DNA from: Sweltsa coloradensis
Lineage: Eukaryota > Arthropoda > Insecta > Plecoptera > Chloroperlidae
Direction: 5' to 3'
Length of the DNA stretch: 64,000 nt
NCBI GenBank assembly: GCA_024449915.1
Contig: JAMZAV010001452.1
Coordinates: 183,339-247,338 of the forward strand
Under the pieces are notes generated by a model. The model had not been told where the DNA came from, made no database searches, and saw only the letters and a program-made list of their open reading frames with translations. Each line of letters starts with the position of its first letter. The stretch's first letter is position 1. A program made the translations under genes and the position numbers. Of this stretch, positions 34,584 to 46,892 are shown one piece after another.

Positions 34584-37124
34584 TATGGTTTATATACTCC
34601 CATTTTATTTTTTGATTAGGTTTCCCAATCTTGGGCCCTTTGGCCCCTTTTGGGTGTAAAATCCTGTAAAATAAGATCGTTTTAATTTGACTTTTGGGAA
34701 AGGAAAAAATTGGGGGGGGGGGGCCCGCTAAATTTGTGCGAGATTTTCCCTTTTATAAATCTTTAACATACAAAAACCCCCCTACAATCGGACTGGGAAC
34801 TTCGGCCCCCCTATTAGAAAATGGGGGCCCAAAAAGGTGTTTGTTATAAATTTTCCCCAAAATTTGGTTTGAGATAGAAAAAAATATCCGATGGCAAAAA
34901 TATTCCCCATTTAATCTCTACAAAACAGGGTTTTTTCTTTTAGTTTTGGGGAAAGGGGGAAACGGTTACGTCAAAAAATTTTCTTTGGTTTTATTTTGCT
35001 CTTTGGGAATCCCTTATTTTCCAAATTTTCAGGGTTCCAAATCAAAAAATCCCCGGGTAAATCCGTAAAAAAATCGTTTTAAATACAAAAGGTTTTGTAG
35101 GGGGTTTCATAAAATTTTCATTAGAAATTTAAAAAAAATCAGTTCTGCAAAATAAAATTTTGCTTTTAACCTAAATTTTTGGTTTTACCATTGTTGGGGC
35201 TTTTCCCTAAAAAAATCCCCTTTTTGACTGTCCATTTTAAAAGCCAAAAAACTTTGGGGGAAAAAATTCTTGTTTCCCGGCCCCTTTTAAAATTTGACTC
35301 AAAAAAATGTCCGTTTTACAACCAAATTTTACTTCAATATGGCTGCAAAAATTCCTAATATCCACAACATCAAAGGGGAATTATGTAAAAAAAAGAGGGG
35401 AAAAAACGGGCACGAAAACAGTTTTCCCTTTTTGTGAATAAAAGGAATTAGACCAAAATTGGATTTAAATTTTGGTTTTGAAATGGGAATCATTTTTGGT
35501 CATTTCAATGTGCGTAGAAAAAATTTTTTCCCCTCAAATGCTATTTGTGCTTAAAAAGGGACAAAAATAAGCATTTTTTGGGAAAATGCCAACATGGAAA
35601 AAAACCCAAAATTTCGGGTTTGAATGAAAAATCCGTTTTTCGCAAAAACGTTTTTTTTTAAAAATACAAAAGGGAAACCCTTTTCCTGAACCCCCGTTAA
35701 AAAAAACCTTTTTTGTTTTTAAAAACTCGATTTTTTAGGGAAATTTACCGGGCATTGGTTTGATCTGGGGTAAAAATTTGGGGGAAAAAATAAGCGGTAC
35801 TCCAATAAAAAAACATATAAAACCACGTTTTTTGGGGACGAAAACCTTTCCCCCTACCAAAACTATAGAAACACCTGTTTTGTAGAGAATTAAATGGGGA
35901 ATATTTTTGGGGCCCTTGAAAATTTTTTTTTCCCATCTCAAAAACCCAATTTTGGGGATATTTGATAACAAAAACCTTTTTAAATCTCCATTTTCCAATA
36001 TGGCGGCCGAAACTCCAGTCCGATTGTTTGGGGATTTTTGTATGTTTTATAAGTATCATTTAAAAGGGAAAGGGCTCTGCAAAAAATTTACGACATCCCC
36101 ATTTTTTTCCCCCAAAAATTCTTATTTTTAACAGGATTAGTAAGGGGGTTTGTTGGGAACCCGGGAAAAATTTAAAAAACTCCAAAAAATTAAAACTAAT
36201 TTCCCGTGCATTTTTTTTAAAATTCCTTTTTTGTTTTTGTTTTTTTTGGTTCGGGTTTTCTTTTTTATTAAAAATAGTTGAATTTTTTTGGGGGATCACA
36301 AAACACGGCAAACGTCTACCACGTGGTGCGCAGGTTCGAAGGAAATCCTTTTCACGCATTCCCCAAATTTTGTTGTTTTTCCCCGTTTAAAGGGGGTTTC
36401 TTTCAGAGGGGAAACGTTTTTTATAAGATTGTTTCATATTAAACGACCTGGTTGAAAAGAAATTTTAAAAAGTTTCTATAGGTCCCATTTTATACCAATT
36501 AAAGTTTCCTTTTTTTCATTTTTTTTTTTTTTCCGGGTTTAAAAAATATCTTTCAATTTTCTGGTCCCGGAATTTTTTCTTTGCCCAAAAACCAAACTTT
36601 TTTTTAGAATAAAATTTTAAACTTAAATTTCAAAAAATTTTTAGGTTGGGGAAAAATATTGTTTTCCCATTTTCCCAAATTTTTGACATAGAGTATAATT
36701 TTCTTTAAACATAGGGTTTTTTTGGTGGGAAAAAAAATTCCCACTTTAAACAAAGAGCTTTTAAGAGTATTACTGAATGCTGAAAAAACGGACTGCAAAG
36801 AAGTCCAAACCCAAATGGGGCTAATATCTTTAAAAAATCGAGCCCGGGCCCCGACCAGGAAGCCTCCGCCAGATACACCTGCATACATCTTTGCCGAACC
36901 CTTTTACCTTGGAACTAAACCAGATATTCTCCCCTTCAGCTTTTCTGCTTCTGTTCAGCTCAAGTTTTGGGGATGTTATAAATTAAAGTTCGAAGAGGTT
37001 GGTTTTTTTGGTGGCTGTACAGGGGGTCGAGAGTGTTGTGGTTGAAGGTTAAAAACTAAATTCCAAAAACATTGTCTCCTATTTTTCATCCCTCTGTTCC
37101 CGCAAACAGGAAAAAGCCCGGGAG
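34584..37124 (+). pseudogene. GR-I, low-quality complete copy split by foldback
   Basis: ATG at 34584, 5' part to about 34660, foldback 34661-36137, then the remaining exon from about 36138 through the conserved block (about 36811-36950) to GAG|GTAAAG at 37124. It matches J and F along its length but with dense indels. The insertion inactivates it regardless of sequence quality. Confidence 0.7.
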
Positions 37125-38443
37125 GTAAAGTTTTAAAATTTTGGCATTTTTGGGACAATTATTTTTTTTTTCCCAAACCAAAGACTCGGGTGATTAAAAC
37201 TTAAACCCAAAAAGTTATAACAAAATTTTTAAATATTATTTTAATTTTTTATTTAAAAGTAAAGTCCCTAAGTTTAACCTTAAACTGAAATCAAGAATAT
37301 TTACAATATTTTTCTTATAATTTAAAAAAAAATTTGAGTGGAATGGGTCGGCACTTCCCCCCAATTTGTCCGGGGAATCCTGAAAACCCGGCCCCCCCCC
37401 CAAAATGTTTTTTAAATCCCGACCCGGGGACTTCTTTCCCCCAAAAAGTTTTTAAATCCTGAACCCGGCACTTCCCCCAAAAAGTTTGGGGAATCCTGGA
37501 AAGGCCACCCCCACCCAAAAATTTTTTGTTACTACTGGACTGGCACAAAATTTTGAAACCCAAAACCCTACCCAAAATTCAAAAACCAAAAATAAAATTT
37601 ACTGAAAAGGCTATAAAGTGTAACGTCCCAAAAAGGGCCCTTATATTTTTGGATCAAATACTCCAAGGGCACATTTTTTAATAATTTCCAATGTCATTTT
37701 TTATGGGATTTTTGTCGATGGGAAACCCACTCGAAAAAAAACCATTTTTTGGTTTTTTCCGGGGCTTGGGGCACCCCAAAATTTTTCAGTTTTTTTTTTC
37801 TTAATTCCCCAACTATTTGGCCCGAATGAAATATATTTTTTGAGTTTTTGGGCGGGGGCCTTTAAGGAAAAAATTTTAAAAAAAAAATCTTAGGTTGGTT
37901 ATCGTCACTCGTCTATTGCGTGGAGCCTGCAGGTTGGGTTAGTTACTTTTTGATCATTACCGCTTGGGGATAACCCTTTTAATACAAAATTTTTTATTTT
38001 AAATTTATGTTAAAAATGTTAAAACCCCAAAGAAATTTTGTAATAGTTTTTCGTTTTTTAAAAACGATCTTAAAACCCCGAGTAATAAATAATTTGGCAC
38101 TCAAAGTAAAAATTTTATAAAAGTATCAGATAAGAATTGGGGGGTGGGAAAAATTTTTGATCATCCATTGTGGTTTTCTTTTGATATGAAAAATGTTTTT
38201 TTTTCCCCTCCTTTTAATCTCCATACTTATCGCCCCTTTAAAATAGTCGAGCAAGTTATGGGGTAATTTGAAGGAATACAAACCAGGCGAAAAATTTTGT
38301 TTGGGGGTACCTCTTAAAAAGTGCGGTATGATAAAAAACATGTCCGGGGTTAATTTATCCAAAAAAGGGGCGATAATTTTCCCTTTTAAACCGAAAATTT
38401 TTTTAGAAATCATTTTTTAGAGAAAAACATAACCCTTTTTTCG

Positions 38444-39451
38444 ATGGATTTTTTTTCACATCAGTTTTAACGATTGTTTTAAATTTTGCCAAAATTTTTA
38501 GGCTTTAAATTGCCATTATTTCTAAAAGTTAAAGTAGGGCCCCCCCCCAAAAAATTAAAATTTTCTAAATGTGGATTACTTTATAGTGTGGGTTTTAAAT
38601 TTCATTAGTGATGGTCACTTTCTTTTAAAACCGTTCTTTTAACAAGGTGGGCTAAAACAAAGGGGATCTCCCAATTAAAAAAACTTTTTTGTAAAAGGGG
38701 TTTTTTTGGATATTTTTAACCCCCTTTTCTACTACTTTAGTCTACGGTTTTTAAATCAGCCCGAAAACCCCCCCTGTTGGGCCCCGGGTACTTTGGGTTA
38801 GCGAAATAACTGACCGAAATTTAAAACCTTAAAACATTACAACTCTATGAACGCGCGTAAATTCCCTTTGTTTAAATTAAAAGCGAATTTGTTTCTTTGT
38901 CATTTTTATTCTTTATGGTTTAATTAACTATTTTCGTTTTTGTTTTTTACGAACCAATTTTTAACAAATCAATTTCACCAAACTTGCATTTTGGCCCGGC
39001 TAAATTAAAGGGTACTGTGAAACCCCTCATATTTTAAAACTACCTTTTCGTCTTAAAACGGGTAAACCCATTGTCGCAAAAATTTTTTCCCTTTAAAAAA
39101 ACGAAACTCTTAAAGACCTGGGAAATTTTGTGGAACCCAAACCCACAGAAGAGGGTCTAAGTATCTTTAAATCGGCCGGGGCCCCCACCAGGGAAAACTC
39201 CGCCCGAAAGGGAGCACTGCTCACATCTTGGGCCCACCTACCTTGGAACTAAAAACCAGATATTCTCTCTGCAGCTGCTGCTTCTTATCTCCAAAGATAT
39301 TTTTTTAACATTTTATCTAATTTTTAAAAAATCTTTTTTCCCTTGGGGTATATCACTGATTTTGAAAGTATATTCTTAAATTTTTTTTCACTTTTGTAAC
39401 AACGTGTTCCATTATTGCAAACCGTCCCATCTGCTCTTTGCAAGCATCCAG
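38444..39451 (+). pseudogene. Gustatory receptor exon G' (low-quality)
   Basis: Collinear with GR-G and GR-K from ATGGATT through the conserved block (about 39150-39290) to CAG|GTAAGT. Indels throughout reflect poor sequence, so functionality cannot be judged. Confidence 0.6.
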
Positions 39452-39544
39452 GTAAGTAGATTTAAAACCCTTTTTTTCCCCCACACGCAAAATATTCGTG
39501 ATTTTACATTATATATACAATTTTTTTAAGAAGATAAAATCAGT

Positions 39545-39930
39545 TTTTTAAGCCTGACGTTAACCCGGGTTTTTCCACTCGAACACCAATTAAGCACCCT
39601 TGGGGTTGGCGGGGGTGGGTGGTTCCCCGCTCTGCCCTGAAAATAACGTATCCGCGGTTATAACAGATCGGGGGTTCGGAGCTAGTGTAACGGCTTCGTT
39701 CTCCACGACGTCGCTCACAGTCCGTTAGTGGGGAACCCATATGACTGTCAAGGTTAAAAACCGTCTTTTTTGGATGGGACTAAAGCTTGGTCCCCTTGGT
39801 TCTTTTGGGGGGGGAAAAAAGGTAAAAGTGTCGGCACGGGTTTTCCCCCCCTTCCTTTTATTTTAAACCTTCATTGTCATCTATCCCACCCCCCGCTGAA
39901 AAGCCAAAGGCTTAATAGAGCGCTAACGTA
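39545..39930 (+). mobile_element. 5S-derived SINE, low-quality copy
   Basis: Same order of motifs as 27814-28205 (CCACTCGAACACC, GCTCTGCCCTGAAAATAACG, GAGCTAGTGTAACGGC), in the equivalent position after G'. Confidence 0.7.
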
Positions 39931-40378
39931 TCAAAACAAACAAAACCAATTTTCATAAAAAGCTTTAGGTTTTCTTTTAAAAGGGTGAATTTGGTCAAGT
40001 AAATAAAATTGTTCATTAATTATTTTGATAAACAAGTTAACGGGTTCAAAAATTTTTATGTAGTTCGTTTTTTGGCCCCTGTTTTTTTTAATACAAATGT
40101 CGTTTTGAAAGTGGAAAGTGGTGTGAATGGATGGGCAAATCTGCGATTTTCCAGTCTTTGTTTTTCTCCAATATTCCACAATTGTCAATTCCACTCAAAC
40201 AGCTTACTAATGAGTAATTATTCAGATGAGATAGTATGCATCTTATAGCTGGCATGCACTTCCAGCTACACGTCGACAAACAAGCTCTCACTCACCCCAC
40301 CCAATTTCACCTTGTGATTGACATTCTTTCATTTCGTTTGCTCAACACTACTTTAGATTGAGCTACAGATCGATAATT

Positions 40379-40814
40379 GATGGGTCCTCTGCAAAAGGGC
40401 CTAACTCGAGTTAGGCCCTTCTTGCCGAAAATACTATGGACGCTCCACCGATGTCCCGTGCATCGTATAAGCCATCCGTAGTTGTTCAGTCACGCTCCGC
40501 CAGGTCGCGGCACCTGCCCGATGAAGAGGAAGCGCGCATGTATTCGCGCGTCAGATTGCTTAACTGCATGGCTATAGTTGCTGGCCGTAGGCTACATGCA
40601 AGTATGCCAATAGGAGTAGGCTACATGATAGTAAGCCTAGATACTAATTCACTTGATGATAATATGTTATTTCATTTATACATAAAATGTGCCTGTTCAA
40701 GCCTACATAACTAATATTCAAACTGTATTATGTGTGGGAAGCAGTAAAAACTTTAAACCTTTATATCTCAGCTTGGTTATTTTTTAGTTAGGCCCTTCTT
40801 GCAGAGGACCCATC
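40379..40814. mobile_element. 436-bp TIR element with AATT target duplication
   Basis: Ends GATGGGTCCTCTGCAA and TTGCAGAGGACCCATC are perfect inverted repeats, extending imperfectly through GGGCCTAAC/GTTAGGCCC. AATT flanks both sides (40375-40378, 40815-40818). The paralogous site at about 28645 has no insert. A 92-codon open frame inside (40436-40714) resembles nothing I know. Non-autonomous DNA transposon. Confidence 0.88.
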
Positions 40815-41077
40815 AATTCATCCCTCTGCATTCTGTGAAACACTAGCAATATTATAAACAATTCAAGTCAAGTCGGAACTTTAGGTTATACATTCAGAAC
40901 TTGACAGTCACTGTCCGCAGGCTGAGAATTACGTCAATCAGACTTGACAGTAAAAAGAATAAATATGTCACCTTGTTTGAAGAATACATATATTAAAAAG
41001 GCTTGAATAAACAACACAGCGATGGCTTTGTTGTTGATGTTGAACAGCATAGATTATAACTTAAATGTTTCTGTAAG

Positions 41078-41231
41078 ATGGACGTATACACATCATTTTC
41101 CTCGTTGCTTTAAGTGACCAAAATCTTGGGCTTGACACCACTCTCTCTTCAAGGAAAAGGTTCAATCAGGAGATTGAAATTCTCCCTGCGGGGTACCATT
41201 TACAGTCTTCTGTTGGCAGTCGTATTAACTA
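41078..41231 (+). pseudogene. Gustatory receptor fragment H'
   Basis: Copy of GR-H: ATGGACGTATACACATC, the same TAA at codon 13, and the same truncation at GTATTAACTAG. Its far-side remnant after the insert is at 43483-43505. Shows that the truncated state predates the segmental duplication. Confidence 0.85.
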
Positions 41232-41346
41232 GAAAAACCCTCAGTTGGACGCGTTGTTGAGCGAGCACCGGTACGTGCAACATGACCCGAGTACGACATT
41301 CCCATAAGGCCCACCACAAAGTGTAGGCCTAACTGGATATTGACAT

Positions 41347-43033
41347 CTAGGTGCCCGTTAGGGCGCCGCAGCCAAGCCGCGGTGCGCTACACACTCAAGC
41401 ACCTTATACACCAAGCAGAGTTGGGGTGATTTCGATGTGTTACCCAGCCGTCATGTAACGTGATGTGAACTTGAAAACTATCACAATCGAGGGGATTTAG
41501 GTACCTGACAACACATGCCAAATTTATTGGGGTACGATTATTACTTCTTGGTGAAAAAATGGCTTGAAACATGCTCAAAATCACTTTAAGGATGTTAGCT
41601 ACTGCTACTGCTACTACTGCTACTGCTAACATCTAATACGTCAACCCGCGATTCTGACCAGACGGGTGGGACTACAATGTTCATATTTTACATGGACATT
41701 AAGGTTATAGAAATATAGTCTCTTTTGAAAAAAAAGTTGAAAAGTTTGTTGGAAGGCTTCCAAATAAAGGTTTTAAAATAAGCCTTAAACACTTGGCATA
41801 CAATCAACAAGTAGCCATAGTTACTTGACACTTGTTGACGGTATAAGCAGAGTTAGCGGAAAGTGCGATACGTAAACAAATAGCGGACATTTAAAATTTT
41901 TCTTCTTTGTGTGGAACGAGAAAAGGTGTCATTATACTCTCATAAAACAAATCAGAAACCGTCCCTGTCCTAGGCCCAGATGTGGAAAATTATTTATAAT
42001 GCAAAAGTGTAGGTCTAAAGTTCCATTTGGCTATAGGACTAGTAAAATTCATACTTACATTACATGTTTGACAAGCCTAGCCAACCCTATGCCAGCACAA
42101 CATTGTTCTGATATGAACTTGCTCATCTGTTTGTTTACATAATTGCAACAATCAAATCATTTCATACAACTTGTCTTTCGATTGGCCCGCGTTTATGAAG
42201 GCACTGCCATCTAGAATAAATATAGAACTTTTTCGAGCTCTTTGCTTTACGCAAATCTTTTTAAAGTGTTTGGATTTCGTGATACTCTTTCAACCATAGA
42301 CATCCTATATAATTGGCCTACTATAGGGGTTTAATATCAATGCTTTCAACTCACAACCCATGACGTTTTCCACGATACCGTTCAAGAATACCAATTCCTT
42401 CGAAAACGAAAACGACTTCGTTTTCAAATTGCGTTTTCACTCATCTCCCACGAACTCAAGAATTGGGGTCCAGTCCTTATACCGTCGTTATACCATGGTT
42501 ATACCACCTATACCCAGGATGTACATGAATCCGGGTCTAGATATTTTACATCCTATATTGTTACTGCTAATACCATAGAATTTAATCAACTTTGATAAAA
42601 ATATTATATTTAAGCAATAATTTTGTAATGGAACTTGAAAAAGTAATGAGATCACACACATAACAAAAACTTGTAAAAAAACAGACAAACCTTACAAACA
42701 CAAAAAGGAATGAGATCTAAAAAAAGGGACAAGCTCATCTAGGGCTACCCTTCCACATAAACGTACAGTGTCACATAACAGCATCCTCGAAAGCTTGGCA
42801 AAATAGAATTTGCATGTTATTTCGTTTAAATTAATTAGAAAAAAAGAACTTGGATAAACTATTACGTTAAATTAATAATCGCAAATTCTATTTTGCCAAG
42901 CTTTTCGAGGATGCTGTTATGGGACACTGTACGTTTATGTGGAAGGGTAGATGAGCTTGGCCCTTTTTTTTAGATCTCATTCCTTTTGAGTGTGTAAGGT
43001 TTGGCTGTATTTCTACAAGTTTTTGTTATGTGT
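41347..43033 (-). mobile_element. Composite satellite-foldback element, short copy
   Basis: Inserted between GATATTGACAT and TGTATATAC relative to the paralogous site at 29152. In reverse order it holds foldback 5 (42656-43033), a segment related to the 741-bp TIR element (41835-42540), an adjoining unique part (including a CTACTG repeat at 41600-41632), and about one unit of the 74-bp GC-rich satellite (41347-41420). The plus-strand sister at 58225-62195 has the same order with about 30 satellite units. Confidence 0.75.
42656..43033. mobile_element. Foldback element 5
   Basis: Arms of about 155-165 bp (42656-42821 and 42881-43033), reverse complements with outer ACTTGTAAAAAAACAG and CTACAAGTTTTTG, and inner AAGCTTGGCAAAATAG / CTATTTTGCCAAGCTT. 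Same family as 58225-58630. Confidence 0.88.
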
Positions 43034-44498
43034 GTTTGTATATACTATTTCAACATCTTTGCATTGTACTAATTTCACGTCATGCCTTCTAAAGTGTATC
43101 TTTGTATCTTCACTGCCTCCTTCATTTTTTAACATAATTTTTTGAATTATGATTACCAATAAGTCTTTAAGGTCTTGACCGATTTAGGTGAAAATTTGGA
43201 AAATAGGAAAGAATGTTGTACTTATTGACCCTGCAAAATTTCATAACGATCAGTAAATTTTTATTTTTTTATTTTATTTTTTATTTTTTATAACTAACAA
43301 TCGGATTTTGTTCAAAAACTATACAGCAACCCGCCTAGGTGGTATGTACATTGTACATGTGTGCAAAATTTCAGGTCGATCGGAGAAACGGTGCGACCTG
43401 TACCGAAGCAGTAACAGAAAAAAAAACAGACATTCGAGCCATAAGAGTCAAGTGGAGACGCTCGCTTCGTTCGCTCAATTAACTTCATTCTACATCCCAT
43501 TCTTTTTATTTTTATTTTTATTTATTTATTTATATCGTATATCATTTTCAGTTATAAGAACTGATTTACAAAGGAGGACAACTAAATAAATCTAATTACA
43601 TAGATGCAGACACAACAATGAACTACATTTAAGTAAATATTTGAAATAGTAATATTACAACAAAAATGCATTAAAACTCAACAATTTTGGTAACAAATAA
43701 AAAGGATAAAAAATGCAATCAATTAAACAATCAAATACTTATAATAAAGGGTGGAGAATGAAAAAAAAGAAAAAAGAAAAGAAAAGAAAAGAAAGAAAAG
43801 AAAAAAAGAAAAGAAAGAAAAGAAAGAAAAGAAAGAAAGAAAAACGAAAAGGAAATAACAGATTTATAAGACGATCCCACTCAAACATATATGAGGTTTG
43901 CCAAAAATCAGGAACAGCAAATCAGGGAGTAATCAATCTTTCGCGGAAGAAACCACCGAACGCGAATCTTCATTTTTGCGTTCAATCTTCATTTTTGTGT
44001 TCAAATCTTGATAACAATTTAGTGCAAAAGATCTTGACTCTAAGAAATTATTATATCAGATACATAATTATTTTAAAATTGTTCAAGTCAAAAACTGATC
44101 ACAGCAATGATGCAGGACACGTAATTGATGTTGCAAGCTCCACCAGTGGGCGGCAATAGACAATCTAGGCAGAAAAATATGCAGTGTATTTTATTTGTTA
44201 AGTGGTAGGCTTGAGTGACACAAATCGACCATTTCTAAAATTCTTTTATAAACAACAAGACAAAACAATTCCAATATTGATACGACGTGCTATTCGTTCG
44301 AAACTCGGAGAGTATGAATAAGTATGAGGGGCGTAACATCTTTCCATTACTTCCCAGTGATCAGTTGGGGATAGCTCGGGCTAAGAGATAGGAGTTCAAA
44401 TGCACAGGAATTTAGGCACAATTTTTTTCGTGCATGTAATATATAACGCATAGATAAATTGTTATTGACAGCATTAAAATTCGGGCAGATATTTAAAT
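43034..44498 (+). repeat. Repeat remnant, A-rich tract and 5' flank of GR-J
   Basis: 43034-43500 matches 29152-29400 and 30025-30235, with the GAGCGTAGCGAGC part of the insert deleted. An AAAGA-rich tract lies at 43755-43850. 44180-44498 is the duplicated upstream flank shared with F and I. The 148-codon open frame at 43713-44159 is low-complexity. Confidence 0.6.
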
Positions 44499-45465
44499 AT
44501 GGATTTATATACTGCATTTTATCGTTTGATTAGAGTTTCTCAAATCCTAGGCTTAGCACCATACCGTGTAAGGGGTTCGGTTGGGAACAGAAAATTAAAA
44601 TTCTCAAAAATTAATCTAATTTCCAGTGTATTTTTGATATTCTTTCTGTCTGTTTGTTGGTTCGTTTACTTTGTGATAAACATAGTTGAATATAATCGTG
44701 ATCACACACACGGCATTGTCTACCACGTGGTGCGCAGGTTCGAGGACATCTTGACCGCATCCACAAGTTTGTTGTTTCTCATTAAGCGGTGCTTTCAGAG
44801 CGAACGTTTGATAAGATTGTTTCATATTATCGACCTTGTTGAAAAGAAGTTCAAATCGTTTCATATACGTCGATTGTATAACCGATTAAATTCCTTTATT
44901 CAATTCCGGTTGAAATTATATCTTGCAATTTTCTGGTCTGGAATTTTTCTTATGCTATACCAAACTTTTTATAGGAATAAGTTCAAACTTAATTGCAAAA
45001 CATTCTTAGGTTGGGGAACATATATGTTGTCCATGTCAATTCTTGACATAGAAGTATATATTTTCTTAAGCATAGGATTTTTATTGATGCAAATATATTC
45101 CCACTTAAACAAAGAGCTTGAAGAGATATAACTGAATGCTGAACGTACATGCAAAAGAAGTCAGCCAAGTGAGTCTAAGTATCTTTAACTCGAGCCGGCC
45201 CCGACCAGGAAGACTCCGCCAGATAGCAGCACTGCATCACATCTTGGCCGACCTGACCTTGGAACTAAACCAGATCTTCTCTCTGCAGCTGCTGCTGATG
45301 TTTAGTTCAAGTTTTGTGAATGTTATAATTACGTTCGAGAGGTTGGTGTTCGGTGGGCTGTACAGGGGGGTCGAGAGTGTTGTGGTTGAAGTGTTAAACA
45401 CGTACTTCAAAGTAGCGTTGTCTCCTATTCTCATCATCTGTATCTGCAGCAGAACAGCCAGGCAG
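44499..45465 (+). pseudogene. Gustatory receptor exon GR-J, stop plus frameshift
   Basis: MDLYTAFYRLIRVSQILGLAPYRV opens a frame of 210 codons through the first four membrane segments. TTA has become TAA at 45129-45131, and an extra A in GCAAAAGAAG (about 45154) shifts the frame. The remainder is intact through the conserved block and FERLVFGGLYRGVESVV to CAG|GTAACG. Nearly identical to GR-F except that 45211-45307 matches GR-E instead, a conversion tract. Its two lesions lie 25 bp apart just before the block. Confidence 0.88.
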
Positions 45466-45629
45466 GTAACGTTAACAAATATAAGCATTTTGTACTATTA
45501 TGTTTAGGAAGCTAAACCATATTTTATAATATACTTTTTTGTTATTAAAATGTTGCTTCCCTACGTCAACATTAACATGAAATCAAGAATAGTAAACATT
45601 GTTTTGCTAATCATAAAAAATAATTTGAG

Positions 45630-46140
45630 TGGAATGGTCCGGCCCCTCCTCAAAAAGTTTGTAAATCCCGGACCGGCATATATTTTGACCAAACCACTAG
45701 CCCAAATTACAAAACAAAATATAAGATTTACGGAAAAGGCTGTCGAGTACGTCAATAATGGCCATTAATTTTTTGGATAAAAAATCCTCCAATGTCCGGG
45801 GCATAAAGATCGTTCCCATGTTATTTCTTATGGGAGATTTTTGCCGATGGGACCTAGCTCGAAAAATACAATGTTTGGCAATTTTTTCTGGTCATGATGG
45901 ACCCAATAATTTTTCAGTTAGTTTCTAAATTCCTTACTAGTTAGCCCGAATGAAATATATTTTTTGGGTTCAGCGGGTTAGGTTAATACCTCATCATGAA
46001 ATTAATTTTTAAACTATCAATCTTTTGTTGGTTATTGCTCACTCTTCGATTGCGTAGGGGCCTGCAGGGTTGGCTTGGTCACTTTGGTGATATATGACTG
46101 AGTGGGTAGACTTTCAATATGAATTATTTATTTTATTCGT
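45630..46140 (+). repeat. Minisatellite, repeat T and SINE 3' body after GR-J
   Basis: Same order as behind GR-F: short GGCCCCTCCTCAAAAAGTTTG-type units (45630-45690), repeat T (45680-46010) and SINE 3' body (46028-46140). Confirms that F and J units are segmental duplicates. Confidence 0.7.
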
Positions 46141-46892
46141 GTTTTCTTTTCTGCTGCAATTTGTGTGCAGTGCCTATTTCGCCGATCTTCATTCAAGCGG
46201 AATAAGTAGCCTTGTCAACCTGTCATCCCCTTATTTCGCTAGGCATCGGACAGCGATGCCGATACAGAGGCTCCACTCCGATCAATATAATAAAAAAGTT
46301 ATTTAAATGTGTCGCGGGACCACATTGTTAGTTTTAATTTCTATTTGGCAACGTCGAGATACATGTATCTTGGTGGTGGGTCCAAAGTTGTGACGAAGGT
46401 ATAATTGGTACATGGGTCGGCCTGTTTGTTAATTTAGTTTCTTTGAGGGTGTAGAATTACGCTCAAAATGGTGAGGCCAAGTATATAAGATGTTACCTAA
46501 CGAAGTTTTGTTATTTTTTCGTTGTTGTTCAATATCGATCTCTAAGACACTCGAGTAATAAATAATGGGCACTCAAAGTAAATTCCATGACCACATTAGT
46601 TAAGAATTGTAGGCGTGGAATTTTTCGAACATCCATTGTGTTTTCATTGATAAAATTTTTTTTTTCTCTCTTTTATACTCACATAACTCATCGCCTTAAA
46701 GAAGCCGAGCAAAGTGAGTGACGTATTAGAAGGAATAAGAAACCAGACGTTGAATAATGTTTGTAGGGGCCTCTAAATAGTGCGGTATGTTTACTACATG
46801 TGCGTGTTATTTTATCCAAAAAAACATTTTTTTCTTCTTTAAACCCGAAAATGCATTAGAAACATTTTATAGATAAAACACAACTTATTACG
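46141..46892. other. Spacer and 5' flank of GR-K
   Basis: 46141-46480 is an extra segment not found upstream of G. 46480-46892 matches 26346-26755. No gene. Confidence 0.45.

Larger units (their letters stand above)
32285..40080. other. Low-quality sequence duplicating neighbouring clean sequence
   Basis: Abnormal density of homopolymer expansions (GGGG, CCCC, AAAAA) and indels relative to clean homologues. 32335-34660 repeats 29152-31262. 34661-36137 repeats the foldback. 36138-37124 equals the rest of a GR-I/J exon. 37180-38443 corresponds to 25580-26755, 38444-39451 to GR-G and 39490-40080 to 27730-28345. Read as unpolished long-read consensus. Open frames here should not be used. Confidence 0.85.

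Noticed and set aside
35735..36359. Long minus-strand open frames in the low-quality region
   Set aside because: Created by homopolymer indels in a foldback arm; the clean homologue has no such frames.
43713..44159. 148-codon lysine-rich protein
   Set aside because: Starts in an AAAGA tract whose length differs from the sister copy at 30489; not conserved.
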